From Paenibacillus agilis (lineage in GTDB: Bacteria > Bacillota > Bacilli > Paenibacillales > Paenibacillaceae), in the NCBI RefSeq assembly GCF_007786455.1, contig NZ_VNJK01000001.1:2814673-2878672 (forward strand): DNA of 64,000 nt. The letters are read 5' to 3'. The notes below the pieces were generated by a model, which was not told the DNA's origin, searched no databases, and saw only the letters and a program-made list of their open reading frames with translations. Below are positions 32,601 through 40,591 of the stretch, in pieces. How positions within the stretch are numbered: position 1 is the stretch's first letter; each line of letters opens with the position of its first letter. The position numbers and the translations under genes are program-made.

Positions 32601-35600
32601 AGCAAAGTCTCGTAGGGAACCAGCACTAGCCGCGCCCCGTTGGTCAAAGCGCCGAAAATATCGAAAGTCGCTCCGTCGAATGAATAGCTCGAAAGCTGGA
32701 GCACATGATCCCGCTCGGTGATGTCGATATAATTCGTATTTCGCACGACCCGCACGATGTTGCGGTGCGAAACAAGGTTGCCTTTCGGCTTGCCCGTCGT
32801 GCCTGACGTATAGATGACGCAGGCTAGATCTGTCGCTTCGATGCCCGGATTTAGATTTGTGCCGTCCTCGTGATAGAAGGACTCGTCGTCCAATAAAATC
32901 ACCGAGTCCAAACCCGCCAGGCGCTCGCGCAAGCGGCTTTGCGTCAGCATGACCTGTGCTCCCGAATCCTCTATTAAGAAACGGATACGCTCCTCGGGAT
33001 ATTCCGGGTCAATCGGTACGTAAGCCGATCCGGCTTTGTGTGCCGCGAGCATGCCCACCACCATTTCAATGGAACGCTCGGCCAAAATGGCGACTAGACG
33101 ACCTTTGGATATCCCGTGGCTACGCAAAGTACGGGCAAGGCGGTTGACACGTTCGTTCAGCTCGCGGTAGGTCAGCTCGTGCTCATTTAAGGAGATAGCG
33201 GATGCATCCGGGATGCGCTCTACCTGCTCTTCGAACAATTGAATGAGCGTCTTCCCACGCGGAAATTCAGTAGTGGTGTCGTTAAAACGTCCGAGAAGGT
33301 CGGCCTTTTCCGCCTCCGTCACAAGTTCCAACTCGCCCACGGCAATTTCCGGGTTATCCGTCACCTGCTCCAGCAGATGGACGAGATGCCCCTTGAGCCG
33401 CTCGATGCTGTCTTTATCGAACATTTCGACGTTAAAGTCGAACCGAATTTCGATCTCGGCTCCCGGCACCACGGTCACGTTGAAGTTATAGTTCGTCTGC
33501 TCCTCCATCTGAACGTCAGCGATCGTCAGGTCGCCGTGCTGCTGGTCGCCCGCCTGCTCCATCTGCTCGTCCACCGGATAGTTCTCGAAAGCGATGATAT
33601 GGTTGATCAGGTTCTGCTTTTGTACGCTGCGGGCTTGAATTTCATACAGCGGATAGTAATCATAACGCCCGGACTCCAACGCCCGCTCTTGGAGCTTCAC
33701 CATCAGGTCGGCGAACAAGGTGTCCGCTTCACTCGTGACGCGGACAGGCACCGTATTAATGAATAGCCCGATCATGGACTCGATGCCCGGGATTTCCGCC
33801 GGTCTTCCGGCCACGACGCTGCCGAATACGGCATCGTTTGTTCCGTTATATTTTTGCAGCATCACGCCCCAAGCAGCTTGCAGCAGCGTATTGACCGTAA
33901 CCAGACGTTGTTTCGCCACCCGGTCCATCCGCTCGCTCAAGTCCTTGCCCAGCTCGGCGATGACGTGATCAGCCGTAAAGCTGCCGTTCGGCGCCGGTTC
34001 CTTTTGCCCAGGGAGTACGGTTTGCCCTTCATAACCTGCCAGGAATGTCGTCCAATAGCCGGATGCCGCCTCATCGTCCTGTTTCTCTAGCCATTCGATA
34101 TAGGCGCCATAATCCGATCCTTTATCTCCCACTGGCTGCTTGCCGAATGCCAAGGCCGAATACGTCTCAAACAGCTCTTGCGTCAACTGCGGTAGGCACC
34201 AGCCGTCCATCAAAATATGCTGGAAACTCCACAGCACATGATAGCTTTGCTCTTCGGTGCGCAGGATCGTAACCCGAACGAGCGCGTCATGTTCTAGGTC
34301 GAAGCCACGAAGCTTGTCATCCTCGGCCTTTTTATCCAAATACGCTTGTTTCTCGTCCACCTGCAAATGAAGCAGCTCTTCATATTCAAAGCCGACCGGC
34401 TTGTCGCGATATATGATTTGCAGTGGCTCGCCAGCCGGTCCTTTCACAAAATTCGCCCGCAGCACCAGATGACGTTTCGCAAGCTCCAGCCAGCTCCTCT
34501 CGAAAAGCTGCACGTCGAGCGCTCCCCGTATCGTAAACCGCGTCTGCTCGAAGTAAGCGGCCGTTTGCCGGTCAAGCGCGTTGTGGAACCACATGCCCTT
34601 CTGCATCGGCGTAAGTGAGTAAATGTTTTCTATTTCCCCAAGATGGCCCGAGCGCTGGGCGATTTGCTCCAATTCCGCGATGGTCAAGCCTTTAAATTGC
34701 ACGTCGCTCGGCGTCAATTCGGTGTTTTCTTTGCCTGCGCAGTGGATAATAAGCTCTCGGAGACTTTGCTCAAGCCGCTGAGCGAAGGCTTCCATCGTTT
34801 CCTTGCGATACTGCTTCCGGCTGTAGCTAAGATCGAGCGATAAAGCACCGTCCAGCACCATACCGTTGATATCCAGCACAAAGCTGCGGGCCTGCCGGTC
34901 GCTGGCCGGGCTGCCGATGGAATAAGAAGATATGCCGATCTCGTCCTGATTGACATCATCGTCGAACTGGCCGAGGTAGTTAAAATTAATCTCCGGCTCT
35001 GCGCCCCAAACAAAGCCATCCTCCGATTTGGAGAGATAGCGGCATACGCCGTACCCAAGCCCTTTGTTCGGAATGCGGCGCAAGCTTTCCTTGACCTGTT
35101 TAATCTGATAGGCCAAGTCCCGATCGGTTTCCGGCTCCAGGACGACAGGAAACTTGGTTGTAAACCAGCCGACTGTACGCGTGATGTCGATATCCGTTCC
35201 AATCGATTCGCGTCCATGTCCTTCGAGATTGATCCGCACTCTTTCGTGTTCCGTCCACTTGCGAACGGCTATGCCGAGCGCTGTTACCAAAATATCGTTC
35301 ATTTCGGTGTGGTAGGCCCGGTGAACCCGCTTCAGCAGCAGTTCCGTTTCTTCGGGAGTCAAACGGACGAACAGCGATTCACTGTCCTGCTGCGTCGTAA
35401 CGTCCACCTCCAGATCCTTCGGTATGGCCGGAACCGCAATTTGTTCCACGGCCTGCCAATAGGCCCGTTCCTTCTCCATCTCCGGGCTTTGCACGTAAGC
35501 GACCAGTTGCTCGGACCAAGTGCAGTACGCATCTGTTTTCGCCGGGAAACGAATTTCCTCGCTTTTGCCGGCCTGCTCGTAACCCAAAGCGAAATCCTCC

Positions 35601-38542
35601 ATCAAAATGCGCCAAGACACGCCGTCCACTACGGCATGATGAACCGCGAGCAGCAAATGATCGCCGTCTGCGCACCGGAACAGTCCCGCCTTCACGAGGG
35701 GCCCGTTCTCCAGATCGATGCCCGCTTGAATGTCCGTTGCCTTCGCTTCCACAGCCTGCGCGGTATTCTCCGCATCCTTGAAGTCGAACACGTCCAGCGT
35801 GAACAGCCCGCCTTCCTGAATCGCGCGGGTCCGCGCACTAAACCCTTGTTCCGTCTTGCGGAACACCATCCGCAAGGCATCATGATGCTCGACCAGCTTT
35901 TGCAGCACCTGACGCACCGTCTCTTCGTCGAAGTGTCCCTTCCGGTACAGCATCACCGACTGGTTGAAATGATGTGGGTCCGCAAAGGAGCTCTCGAAAA
36001 ACCAATGCTGAATTGGCGTCAGCGCCGTTACACCCGTTATTTCGCGTTGATCGATGATACGTCCGATCGGTTTCACATGCAGGCTGAGCTGTGAGATAGT
36101 AGGATATTTGAACAAATCCCGTATTTCCAGCTTGTACCCGGCTTGATGAAGCCGCGAAGATACTTGAATGGACTTAATCGAGTCTCCGCCCAGCTCGAAG
36201 AAATGATCCGTTACCCCAACACGATCGGCGTTCAATACCGCCTGCCATACATCGGCAAGCGTCTGCTCGGCTTCATTGCGGGGAGCTACGTACGCGCCAC
36301 CAGTCAGCGCGTTTCCTTCCGGGGCCGGCAAAGCCTTGCGGTCGATTTTATCGTTCGGGGTGAGCGGCATCCGCGGAAGCTGAACAAAATGCGCCGGAAT
36401 CATGTAATTCGGCAATTTTTGCGCCAGCGCGCTTCTCAGCTCGCCGAGTGTAAGCGGATGGCCCGCGACCAGGTAAGCACACAGTTCTTGCCCGCTTTTG
36501 CCTTCCTGCGCAATTACGATCGTCTCCTGCATGGAGTCGATCTTCAGAAGCTGCTCTTCAATCTCGCCGATCTCGATCCGGAATCCACGGATTTTCACCT
36601 GATGGTCGATCCGTCCCAAGTACTCAATATTTCCGTCCGGCAGCCAGCGGGCCAGATCTCCCGTCCTGTAAAGACGTTCTCCCTGCGCAAACGGATGTTC
36701 CACGAACTTCTCTGCTGTCAGCTCCGGCTGGTTCAGGTAACCTCTCGCAAGCCCCACGCCTGACACGCACAGCTCGCCGTCCACTCCTGGAGGCACAAGC
36801 TGCAGGTGGGCATCCAAAATAAAAATCCGGTGATTGGCCAGCGGACGCCCGATCGGAATGACTCTGCGCTCCGGCTGCTCCTCATCCGCATCCCAAAGCG
36901 CCGTAACAATCGAAGCTTCGGTAGGGCCGTAAGCATTAAAATAGCGGACCTTGTGTTTCCACTGCTGCACAAACTCAGCCGATACCGCCGAGCCTCCCGT
37001 TACGAGCTTCGTTAAGCTGGGAAGGCGGTCCGGGTCTAAATAAGCGCTGTAAGTCGGAGGCAAAATTGCTGCCGTAATCGCATGTTCGTCCATATAACTC
37101 TCAAACAGGCGGTTGTCGAGAATCGTCTCGGCCGTCGGGATGTACAGAGACGCGCCAAAATAGAGCGCTTTGAACACTTCCCAGCAGGATGCGTCGAACG
37201 ATAGACTGGCGAATTGAACAATCCGGTCATGCTCCGTGATGCCCAGCCTGTCTGCGAACATCAGCTTTAAGCTGACCAAACCGCGATGCTCCAGCATGAC
37301 CCCTTTGGGGTTGCCCGTCGTACCTGACGTATAGATGACATAAGCCAGATCATTCGGACCGCTGGCCGGTTCCAGGTTCGAGCCATCGTCGCTGTAGGCC
37401 TGCTCGTCATCCAGCGCCACCACGGTCCCTTCGAACGGCACCTGCTGCAGCAACTCCCTTTGAGTGAGCAGTAGCTGCGCGTTCGAGTTCTCCAGAATGT
37501 AGCGGATGCGTTCTTCCGGGTATTCCGGGTCGATCGGTACGTAGGCACCGCCAGCTTTCAGAACCGCTAGAATGCCAACGACCGTCTCCAGCGATCTCCT
37601 GGCCATCAGACCTACCAGTTGATTGGGCAACACGCCGACCGATCGCAGCGTCCGCGCCAACCGATTAGCCTGTTCGTTCAGCTCCGCGTACGAAAGCCGC
37701 CGCCCCTCAAAGACAACTGCCGTCGCTTCGGGCACTCGCTTCGCCTGCTCCTCCACGAGCTGATGAATCGTCTGATCACGGGGAAAGTCCTTCTCGGTAT
37801 CGTTAAAGCTTTGCAGCAATTGAAATTTCTCGTCCTCAGACAGCATGTCCGCCCGCACGATGTCCAGCTCCAACTCATGAAGCCCCACGACCAGCAGGCG
37901 ATTCAAATGACCGACGACCCGAGTCATGAACTCAGAGTCATATAAATGCTCGTTATATGATAGCGCTAGCTGTATCGTCCCGCCGGTTATGCTGAATGCA
38001 AAGGAACAATCCGTGACCACGTTCTGCCCGATTTCGTCCAGATGCAGCTCCTTAAGGGATACTAGCGTATGGATGACGGGTATTCCGTCTGCATATTGCA
38101 GGTCCAGCTTCTCCGTCATTTTCAAGAACGGAATATGTTGATGCTGAATCGCTTCCGGCAAGGAAGTCCTCAGCTCGCTCAGAAGCGTTTTAAAAGTGGC
38201 ACCCGCCGAAAGCGAGTTTTTCAAAATGACCGTATGATTAACGGATCGGCGCGTCTCCGTCGGTTTCCGTACAACCGGCATGCCGACCAGAATGTCAGAA
38301 GCGCCTGTATATTTATGCAAGAGCGACTGAACACCGGCGAGCAGAATCATAAAAGCAGCTAGTGGAGCGCCCTTGCTCATTTGAAATACGCGCTGCGTCG
38401 CTTCCTCCGAAAGCGAACCGCCGACGGTTGTTACAATGGGCGCTAGGGAGCTTGGAGCTTTGCTGTAAGGCAGCCGCGTCAAGGTATAATCATCGCTACC
38501 GAATTTTTCGCTCCAAAACAACGTTTCTTTTTCAAAAGCCAT
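23615..38542 (-). CDS. pmxA: Polymyxin-type NRPS subunit, modules 6-9
   Basis: This 4975-residue subunit has the following domains (approximate residues): C-domain remnant 1-245, A6 255-740, PCP6 770-800, E 835-1290, C7 1300-1745, A7 1760-2255, PCP7 2280-2320, C8 2355-2760, A8 2800-3340, PCP8 3375-3410, C9 3445-3855, A9 3885-4430, PCP9 4460-4500, C10 4525-4955. Pockets read by eye are DAWIVGAIV (hydrophobic, Leu/Phe/Ile type) for A6, DGFFLGVVY (Ile, as in bacitracin/lichenysin Ile domains) for A7 and DVGEISAID (Dab) for A8 and A9. The E domain after PCP6 (HHAVVDG) gives D-X6, and C7 has QHILMDGW. The ATG at 38542 is preferred because GAGGGG precedes it and the protein then aligns with the PmxB N-terminus. 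An upstream in-frame ATG at 38635 lacks a ribosome binding site. The final C10 condenses residue 9 with the Thr loaded on PmxB. Confidence 0.93.
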   Translation of the reverse strand: MAFEKETLFWSEKFGSDDYTLTRLPYSKAPSSLAPIVTTVGGSLSEEATQRVFQMSKGAPLAAFMILLAGVQSLLHKYTGASDILVGMPVVRKPTETRRSVNHTVILKNSLSAGATFKTLLSELRTSLPEAIQHQHIPFLKMTEKLDLQYADGIPVIHTLVSLKELHLDEIGQNVVTDCSFAFSITGGTIQLALSYNEHLYDSEFMTRVVGHLNRLLVVGLHELELDIVRADMLSEDEKFQLLQSFNDTEKDFPRDQTIHQLVEEQAKRVPEATAVVFEGRRLSYAELNEQANRLARTLRSVGVLPNQLVGLMARRSLETVVGILAVLKAGGAYVPIDPEYPEERIRYILENSNAQLLLTQRELLQQVPFEGTVVALDDEQAYSDDGSNLEPASGPNDLAYVIYTSGTTGNPKGVMLEHRGLVSLKLMFADRLGITEHDRIVQFASLSFDASCWEVFKALYFGASLYIPTAETILDNRLFESYMDEHAITAAILPPTYSAYLDPDRLPSLTKLVTGGSAVSAEFVQQWKHKVRYFNAYGPTEASIVTALWDADEEQPERRVIPIGRPLANHRIFILDAHLQLVPPGVDGELCVSGVGLARGYLNQPELTAEKFVEHPFAQGERLYRTGDLARWLPDGNIEYLGRIDHQVKIRGFRIEIGEIEEQLLKIDSMQETIVIAQEGKSGQELCAYLVAGHPLTLGELRSALAQKLPNYMIPAHFVQLPRMPLTPNDKIDRKALPAPEGNALTGGAYVAPRNEAEQTLADVWQAVLNADRVGVTDHFFELGGDSIKSIQVSSRLHQAGYKLEIRDLFKYPTISQLSLHVKPIGRIIDQREITGVTALTPIQHWFFESSFADPHHFNQSVMLYRKGHFDEETVRQVLQKLVEHHDALRMVFRKTEQGFSARTRAIQEGGLFTLDVFDFKDAENTAQAVEAKATDIQAGIDLENGPLVKAGLFRCADGDHLLLAVHHAVVDGVSWRILMEDFALGYEQAGKSEEIRFPAKTDAYCTWSEQLVAYVQSPEMEKERAYWQAVEQIAVPAIPKDLEVDVTTQQDSESLFVRLTPEETELLLKRVHRAYHTEMNDILVTALGIAVRKWTEHERVRINLEGHGRESIGTDIDITRTVGWFTTKFPVVLEPETDRDLAYQIKQVKESLRRIPNKGLGYGVCRYLSKSEDGFVWGAEPEINFNYLGQFDDDVNQDEIGISSYSIGSPASDRQARSFVLDINGMVLDGALSLDLSYSRKQYRKETMEAFAQRLEQSLRELIIHCAGKENTELTPSDVQFKGLTIAELEQIAQRSGHLGEIENIYSLTPMQKGMWFHNALDRQTAAYFEQTRFTIRGALDVQLFERSWLELAKRHLVLRANFVKGPAGEPLQIIYRDKPVGFEYEELLHLQVDEKQAYLDKKAEDDKLRGFDLEHDALVRVTILRTEEQSYHVLWSFQHILMDGWCLPQLTQELFETYSALAFGKQPVGDKGSDYGAYIEWLEKQDDEAASGYWTTFLAGYEGQTVLPGQKEPAPNGSFTADHVIAELGKDLSERMDRVAKQRLVTVNTLLQAAWGVMLQKYNGTNDAVFGSVVAGRPAEIPGIESMIGLFINTVPVRVTSEADTLFADLMVKLQERALESGRYDYYPLYEIQARSVQKQNLINHIIAFENYPVDEQMEQAGDQQHGDLTIADVQMEEQTNYNFNVTVVPGAEIEIRFDFNVEMFDKDSIERLKGHLVHLLEQVTDNPEIAVGELELVTEAEKADLLGRFNDTTTEFPRGKTLIQLFEEQVERIPDASAISLNEHELTYRELNERVNRLARTLRSHGISKGRLVAILAERSIEMVVGMLAAHKAGSAYVPIDPEYPEERIRFLIEDSGAQVMLTQSRLRERLAGLDSVILLDDESFYHEDGTNLNPGIEATDLACVIYTSGTTGKPKGNLVSHRNIVRVVRNTNYIDITERDHVLQLSSYSFDGATFDIFGALTNGARLVLVPYETLLEIGRLADLIQRERISVMFITTAFFNILVDVNVDCLRDVRAILFGGERVSVGHVRKALAHTGPGRLNHVYGPTESTVYTTYLPVDFVDESAVTVPIGRPISNTTVYIVDSRNKLLPIGVTGELCVGGEGLVRGYNNRPELTAEKFVDNPFVPGERMYRTGDLTKWLPDGTIEYVGRTDDQVKIRGFRIELGEIEAQLQKVEGIRKTTVFARENTSGEKQLCAYYEADSDLPAAEIKSVLSQELPAYMIPAYLIQLERLPLTTNGKVDRRSLPAPEESLQLGEGRIPPRTPLEASLAGIWESVLGLVHIGVHDNFFDLGGHSLRATTLVSKVHQELNVELPLRDVFRYSTIEEMALAISRIGEQSFASIPLADARAYYPLSSAQKRLFILNQLEGADQSYNMPGVLLLEGSIDRSLLEKAFRGLIARHETLRTGFEIVQGEAVQRIYDSVDFAVGYRHASEEEAPEVVQAFIRPFDLAKPPLLRAELVELAAERYLLMFDMHHIVSDGVSMNVMIEELVRQYGGKSLEPLRIQYKDYAVWQQSDEQKVQLKREEAYWLDRYRGELPVLEMPTDYPRPAVQSFEGQTLTSFVDEATNEGLKQLAAQRGTTLYMVLLAAYSVLLHKYTGQDDLIVGTSIAGRTHGDTQPLIGMFVNTLALRNYPTSEKTFLSYLEEVKETTLGAYEHQNYPFEELVDRVQVSRDLSRNPLFDTMFSLQNLEDTSLELEGLKLSPYPSEYGMAKFDLSVDVTEENGGLECSFEFATALYKESTIRRLSTHFGHLLAAIVSRPDAMIAELNLLTAEEKEQIVGAFNPAQLEVAPAAAFHRLFEEQAERTPEAEAVVYENDRLTYAELNERANRVGATLRASGIGRETIVGILAERSVDLLVAVLAVWKAGGAYVPLDPDYPADRVRFMLEDSGAKVLLTQTALRERAEAWLGEEEMALAVVLYLDDEASYSEERANAPMGSGMGSDIVSCKLSDAVDTGEESHPKVGTDSFHEAISEDLAYVIYTSGTTGKPKGVMIEHRSLVNTAAGYRREYQLDQFPVRLLQLASFSFDVFVGDIARTLYNGGTMVIVPKDDRIDPSRLHYWMERERITIFESTPALIMPFMEYVHEQGLDMSGMELLITSSDSCSVADYRALQERFGSLFRIINAYGVTEAAIDSSFYDEESAKLPQTGHVPIGKAWLNAKFYIVDAHLNPVPIGVLGELVIGGVGVARGYLNRPELTEEKFVDSPFAAGERLYRTGDLARWMEDGNVDFIGRIDNQAKIRGYRIEMGEIESQLLRVEGVREAVVLVRSDANGQKALCAYYTPDTGAELAVNDLRSALAQELPGYMIPSYFVELERLPLTPNGKIDRKALPAPEGEAGSGTEYVAPRNELETKLAAIWQEVLGLAKEIGVHDNFFDIGGHSLRATTLVSKIHKELNVDLPLRDVFRHSTIESMAAAISRLDEHIFVSIPVADDREVYPQSFAQKRLFILNQLEGAELSYNMPEAMLLEGTLDRARFEESFRKLVARHEMLRTGFEMVDGVASQRIYQDINFAVEFYRADEQEAEETVRRFVRPFDLAKPPLLRVGLVELAPERHILMYDMHHIISDGVSMEIFVEEFVRLYGDEQLEPLRIQYKDYTVWQYSQEQKERLQLQEAYWLDMFQGELPVLEMPTDYPRPAVQSYEGQTLEFFLDASKTDGLKQLASETGTTLFMVLLAAYNVLLHKYSGQEDVIVGTPIAGRNHGDVQPLIGIFLNTLAIRSYPASEKTFLSYLNEVKETTLHAFEHQNYPFEELVEKVQVTRDLSRNPLFDTLFTMQNTENEEFELEGLRLIPYPSALDTAKFDISLDVGEENGGLDYSFEYATALYKRETIERLAKHYEQLLVTIVSRPDAKIAELNLLTAEEKEQILGVFNTAQREAAPAIAFHRLYEEQVELTPEEAAVVYENDRLTYAELNERANRLAGTLRTSGIGRETIVGILADRSVDLLVAVLAVWKAGGAYVPLDPDYPADRLRFMLEDSGAKVLLTQTPLRERAEAWLGEEEMALAEVLYLDDEASYSEERANAPIVSGKVSGMVSGKLTNAVDASDESHQHVDTDSFHEARPDDLAYVIYTSGTTGKPKGVMIEHCSLVNTAAGYRREYQLDQFPVRLLQLASFSFDVFVGDIARTLYNGGTMVIVPKDDRIDPSRLHHWMERERITIFESTPALIVPFLEYVHEQRLDMSGMELLITSSDSCSVADYRTLQERFGSLFRIINAYGVTEAAIDSSFYDEELAKLPQTGNVPIGKAWLNAKFYIVDAHLNPVPVGVLGELVIGGVGVARGYLNRPELTEEKFVDSPFSAGERLYRTGDLARWMEDGNVDFIGRIDNQAKIRGYRIEMGEIESQLLRVEGVREAVVLVRSDTNGQKALCAYYTPDTGAELAVNDVRSALAQELPGYMIPSYFVELERLPLTPNGKIDRKALPAPEGEAGSGVEYVTPRNELETKLAVIWQEVLGLAKEIGVHDNFFDIGGHSLRATTLAGKVFKELNVNLPLRDVFRHSTIAAMAEAIAQMERREHEAIPQAEEREYYPLSSAQKRLFIQHTLDGADQLYNMPELVQVEGEFDLDRLGAALRKLITRHESLRTGFEMVKGEAVQRIYPQVDFAIEHHQADKEDAAQIEQIVRSFVRPFDLGKPPLLRAGIIELEPNLHILLFDMHHIVSDGVSMAIVIDEFSSFYAGEELPPLRIQYKDYAVWQQSKAHQERIGRQEAYWLQTFEGELPTADLPLDYERSRVRNYEGAHLEFDVESSLFARLRELAAERESTLFMVLLAAYTVLLSKYSGQEDLVVGTPVAGRTNADLEPVIGMFVNTLAIRNRPSGDKTFLSYLEEVKETALSAFENQDYPFEELVERLNVKREPGRFPLFDAVFDLQNIEERDAELEGVSLKNYELDNLEEAKFDLTLFMYENNGALSGGFFYATKLFKEAMIRTLTEDYLRVLSQIAENPQLELSRIECHKPAAGAKSAVDLIEFAF
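25100..26950 (-). repeat. Dab adenylation-domain repeat, module 9 copy
   Basis: PCP9-A9 DNA is near-identical to module 8 (28365-30180, offset about 3.27 kb) and very similar to module 4 of pmxE (about 2170-3960), and to the visible start of module 5 (1-700), which repeats 3240-3960 with long exact runs. These are long direct repeats that could recombine or confuse assembly. Confidence 0.75.
28365..30180 (-). repeat. Dab adenylation-domain repeat, module 8 copy
   Basis: This is the partner of 25100-26950. Coding differences concentrate in a short linker before the A3 motif, near 29615-29745. Confidence 0.7.
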
Positions 38543-39307
38543 TTGGATCGTTCCCCTCTCTTCATCGGTAAAAGCAATCCGGCGGAGCATATGCCGTAGC
38601 AACGCTTCAGCCTCGCTCCCCACCTTTTCAAACATGTGACAAAATTTTCAATGGCTTTCGCCAGGTCACCGCTTCGCTTGCTCGGTTGATCTCATGCCGC
38701 AATTATCTGCCTAGCAGTTGTCCCGCTCGGCTCCCATGCGTGAAAAGACAACAAAGAGCATCGTTCTACACAAGAGATGCGGCTGCTTCCGGCTTCAATA
38801 TGCTTGCTGCGAACGAGCCGCCCGAAGACGGGCTTTGGTTTAACATTGGGTTTGGAATTGGATTTGAGGGTGGACAAGGGGTGTTTCGCCCATCGATGCA
38901 AGGCTTGCTGTAGGGTTCCGGTCGGCCAGCAGGAAATCGGCCGTACCTCCGGATTCGGCACCGGAGCTGCCTTTGTCGAAGCCATGTGTAAGGGGTATTG
39001 ATACACTCTATGTACGATTTGTGTATTCCCCCGCAGCCCTGTTGTGGATAAGTGAAGACCCAGCTGCGGGGTAGTGAGCTTTTCCTGAAGATTAGATGTG
39101 ACGATGGTGCTGTATGAGGCTCAAAGAATGCTCCGTATGTTGTGAACGGGACAGCCCTTGGAGTGGTGGTGAATTCTATGCTACCTGACGGTACCGCAGG
39201 CAGCATGGGGAGATAATCTTCCAAGTGGGGTGAAATCGTTATCTTAACATCAGGGCCGCACGGCACTTCCTTGCCTATTGCCGGGGCGGCCACGGGCTTG
39301 GCCCAGC
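38543..39307 (-). other. ectB-pmxA intergenic region (no convincing gene)
   Basis: This 765-bp stretch contains a long minus-strand open frame (38766-39293) without recognisable protein features. Its Pro/Ser/Arg-rich composition and lack of a good ribosome binding site suggest non-coding DNA. On the minus strand a CCGCAGC/GCTGCGG stem and a GCCCG-TCTT-CGGGC hairpin are visible; either could be leader structure, and neither has a T-run. It may hold a pmxA promoter or be a remnant left when ectB moved next to the cluster. Confidence 0.45.
38972..38980 (+). promoter_or_regulatory. Spo0A-box-like sequence upstream of pmxA
   Basis: The plus strand reads TTTGTCGAA, a perfect match to the core of the Spo0A box, in the 765-bp gap between ectB and pmxA. 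In P. polymyxa, polymyxin genes are reported to respond to Spo0A through AbrB, so a regulatory site here is plausible. A single 9-mer can occur by chance and no clear sigma-A promoter was recognised beside it. Confidence 0.35.
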
Positions 39308-40591
39308 TTAGGTCGTTACCAGCAAATCCTGGTTCTCCTGAGAGAGCACCTGCTGCATACTGGACCTGATAATGTCGCAGCCGGCGGCTAGATGCTCCAT
39401 AGAGACGGTCAGCGGAGGCATGATCTTCAGCACGAGGTCTCCTCTGCCGGCTCTTTCAATGATGAGCCCGTTCTCGAAGCTGATCTCTGTCATCCGCTTC
39501 GCCCCAGCTTCATCCGTGAAGCCCGAGACGTCAATGCCCCAGATCAGGCCGAGTCCGCGGATGGCGATGGACGGATGCAGAGGCTTGATTTCTTTGTCTA
39601 GGAACGAGCGCACAAACTCTTCCTTCTCTTTCACCTGGGCTTCCAGGGAGGCTCTGTCCCGGAACTCAAGAGCAGCCTTGGCGGCCACAAAAGCGAGCTG
39701 GTTGCCGCGGAAGGTGCCGTTATGCTCGCCCGGCGTCCAGATATCCAGTTCGGGCTTCAGCAGCAGGAGGGACATTGGCAAGCCGTACCCGCTGATCGAC
39801 TTCGACAGGGTAATGAGATCCGGCTCGATCCCCGCACGTTCGAAGGAGAAGAATTCGCCTGTCCGGCCGCAGCCGACTTGAATCTCGTCGGTAATGAGCA
39901 GGATATCGTGCCTGCGGCAAAGCTGCTGCAGCCCGCGCAGCCACTGCGCGTCGACGACGTGAATTCCGCCTTCGGCTTGTACCGTTTCAAGCAGGATGGC
40001 GGCCGGCTTGTCGATTCCGGAATGCGAATCAGTCAGGATATTCTCCATATAGCTGAGCGTATCCATTTCTGCGAAAGCCCCGCTCGGGTGGGGCATGAAC
40101 GTAACTCCGTTCAGAGGAAGCCCCGCCCCTTCCCTCATGGACTTGGAGCTTGTCGCCGACAGGCTGCCGAGCGACATGCCGTGGAAGCCGCCCATGAATG
40201 CGAATATCCCGGTTCTCTTCTTCGCCTTGCGTGCGAGCTTCAAAGCCGCTTCCACCGCGTTCGTCCCCGTCGGACCGCAGAATTGAAGCTTGTAATTCAG
40301 CTTCTTCGGTTCCAGGATCCGCTCCGAGAAGCTCTGGATGAATTCGCGCTTGGCCATTGTATACATATCCAGACCGTGCATAATCCGGTCGGAGGTCAAG
40401 TAATCGAGAACCCTGTCCTTGATATAATCGTTGTTATGACCGTAATTCAGTGCTCCGGCACCTGCAAAAAAATCAATATACGCTCTTCCGTCCTCAGAAT
40501 ATAACAGGTCTCCCTTGGCCCGGTCGAATACCACCGGAAAGCTTCTGCAGTAAGATCTTACGTTGGACTCCAGCTTTTCAAAAATGCTCAT
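39308..40591 (-). CDS. ectB: Diaminobutyrate--2-oxoglutarate aminotransferase (EctB-like)
   Basis: This 427-residue class III PLP-dependent aminotransferase makes L-2,4-diaminobutyrate from aspartate semialdehyde. Dab is the amino acid selected by most pmx modules. The N-terminus FEKLESNVRSYCRSFP, the stretch FFAGAGALNYGHN, the PLP-phosphate motif GPTGTNAVEAALK, LITDEIQVGCGRTG and the PLP-lysine segment TLSKSISGYGLP are typical of EctB. I chose the ATG at 40591 because GGAGG lies nine bases upstream; longer in-frame starts add 22 residues with no family similarity. It is the first gene upstream of pmxA on the same strand. In P. polymyxa, ectB is reported outside the pmx cluster, so this linkage is notable. 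No ectA or ectC neighbour is present, which argues for Dab supply rather than ectoine synthesis. Confidence 0.92.
   Translation of the reverse strand: MSIFEKLESNVRSYCRSFPVVFDRAKGDLLYSEDGRAYIDFFAGAGALNYGHNNDYIKDRVLDYLTSDRIMHGLDMYTMAKREFIQSFSERILEPKKLNYKLQFCGPTGTNAVEAALKLARKAKKRTGIFAFMGGFHGMSLGSLSATSSKSMREGAGLPLNGVTFMPHPSGAFAEMDTLSYMENILTDSHSGIDKPAAILLETVQAEGGIHVVDAQWLRGLQQLCRRHDILLITDEIQVGCGRTGEFFSFERAGIEPDLITLSKSISGYGLPMSLLLLKPELDIWTPGEHNGTFRGNQLAFVAAKAALEFRDRASLEAQVKEKEEFVRSFLDKEIKPLHPSIAIRGLGLIWGIDVSGFTDEAGAKRMTEISFENGLIIERAGRGDLVLKIMPPLTVSMEHLAAGCDIIRSSMQQVLSQENQDLLVTT

Noticed and set aside
38543-38635. Upstream ATG for pmxA at 38635
   Set aside because: It has no ribosome binding site, and the extra 31 residues do not align with the PmxB N-terminus; the ATG at 38542 fits better.
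38766-39293. 175-codon minus-strand frame between ectB and pmxA
   Set aside because: Low-quality composition, no ribosome binding site and no recognisable family; treated as non-coding.
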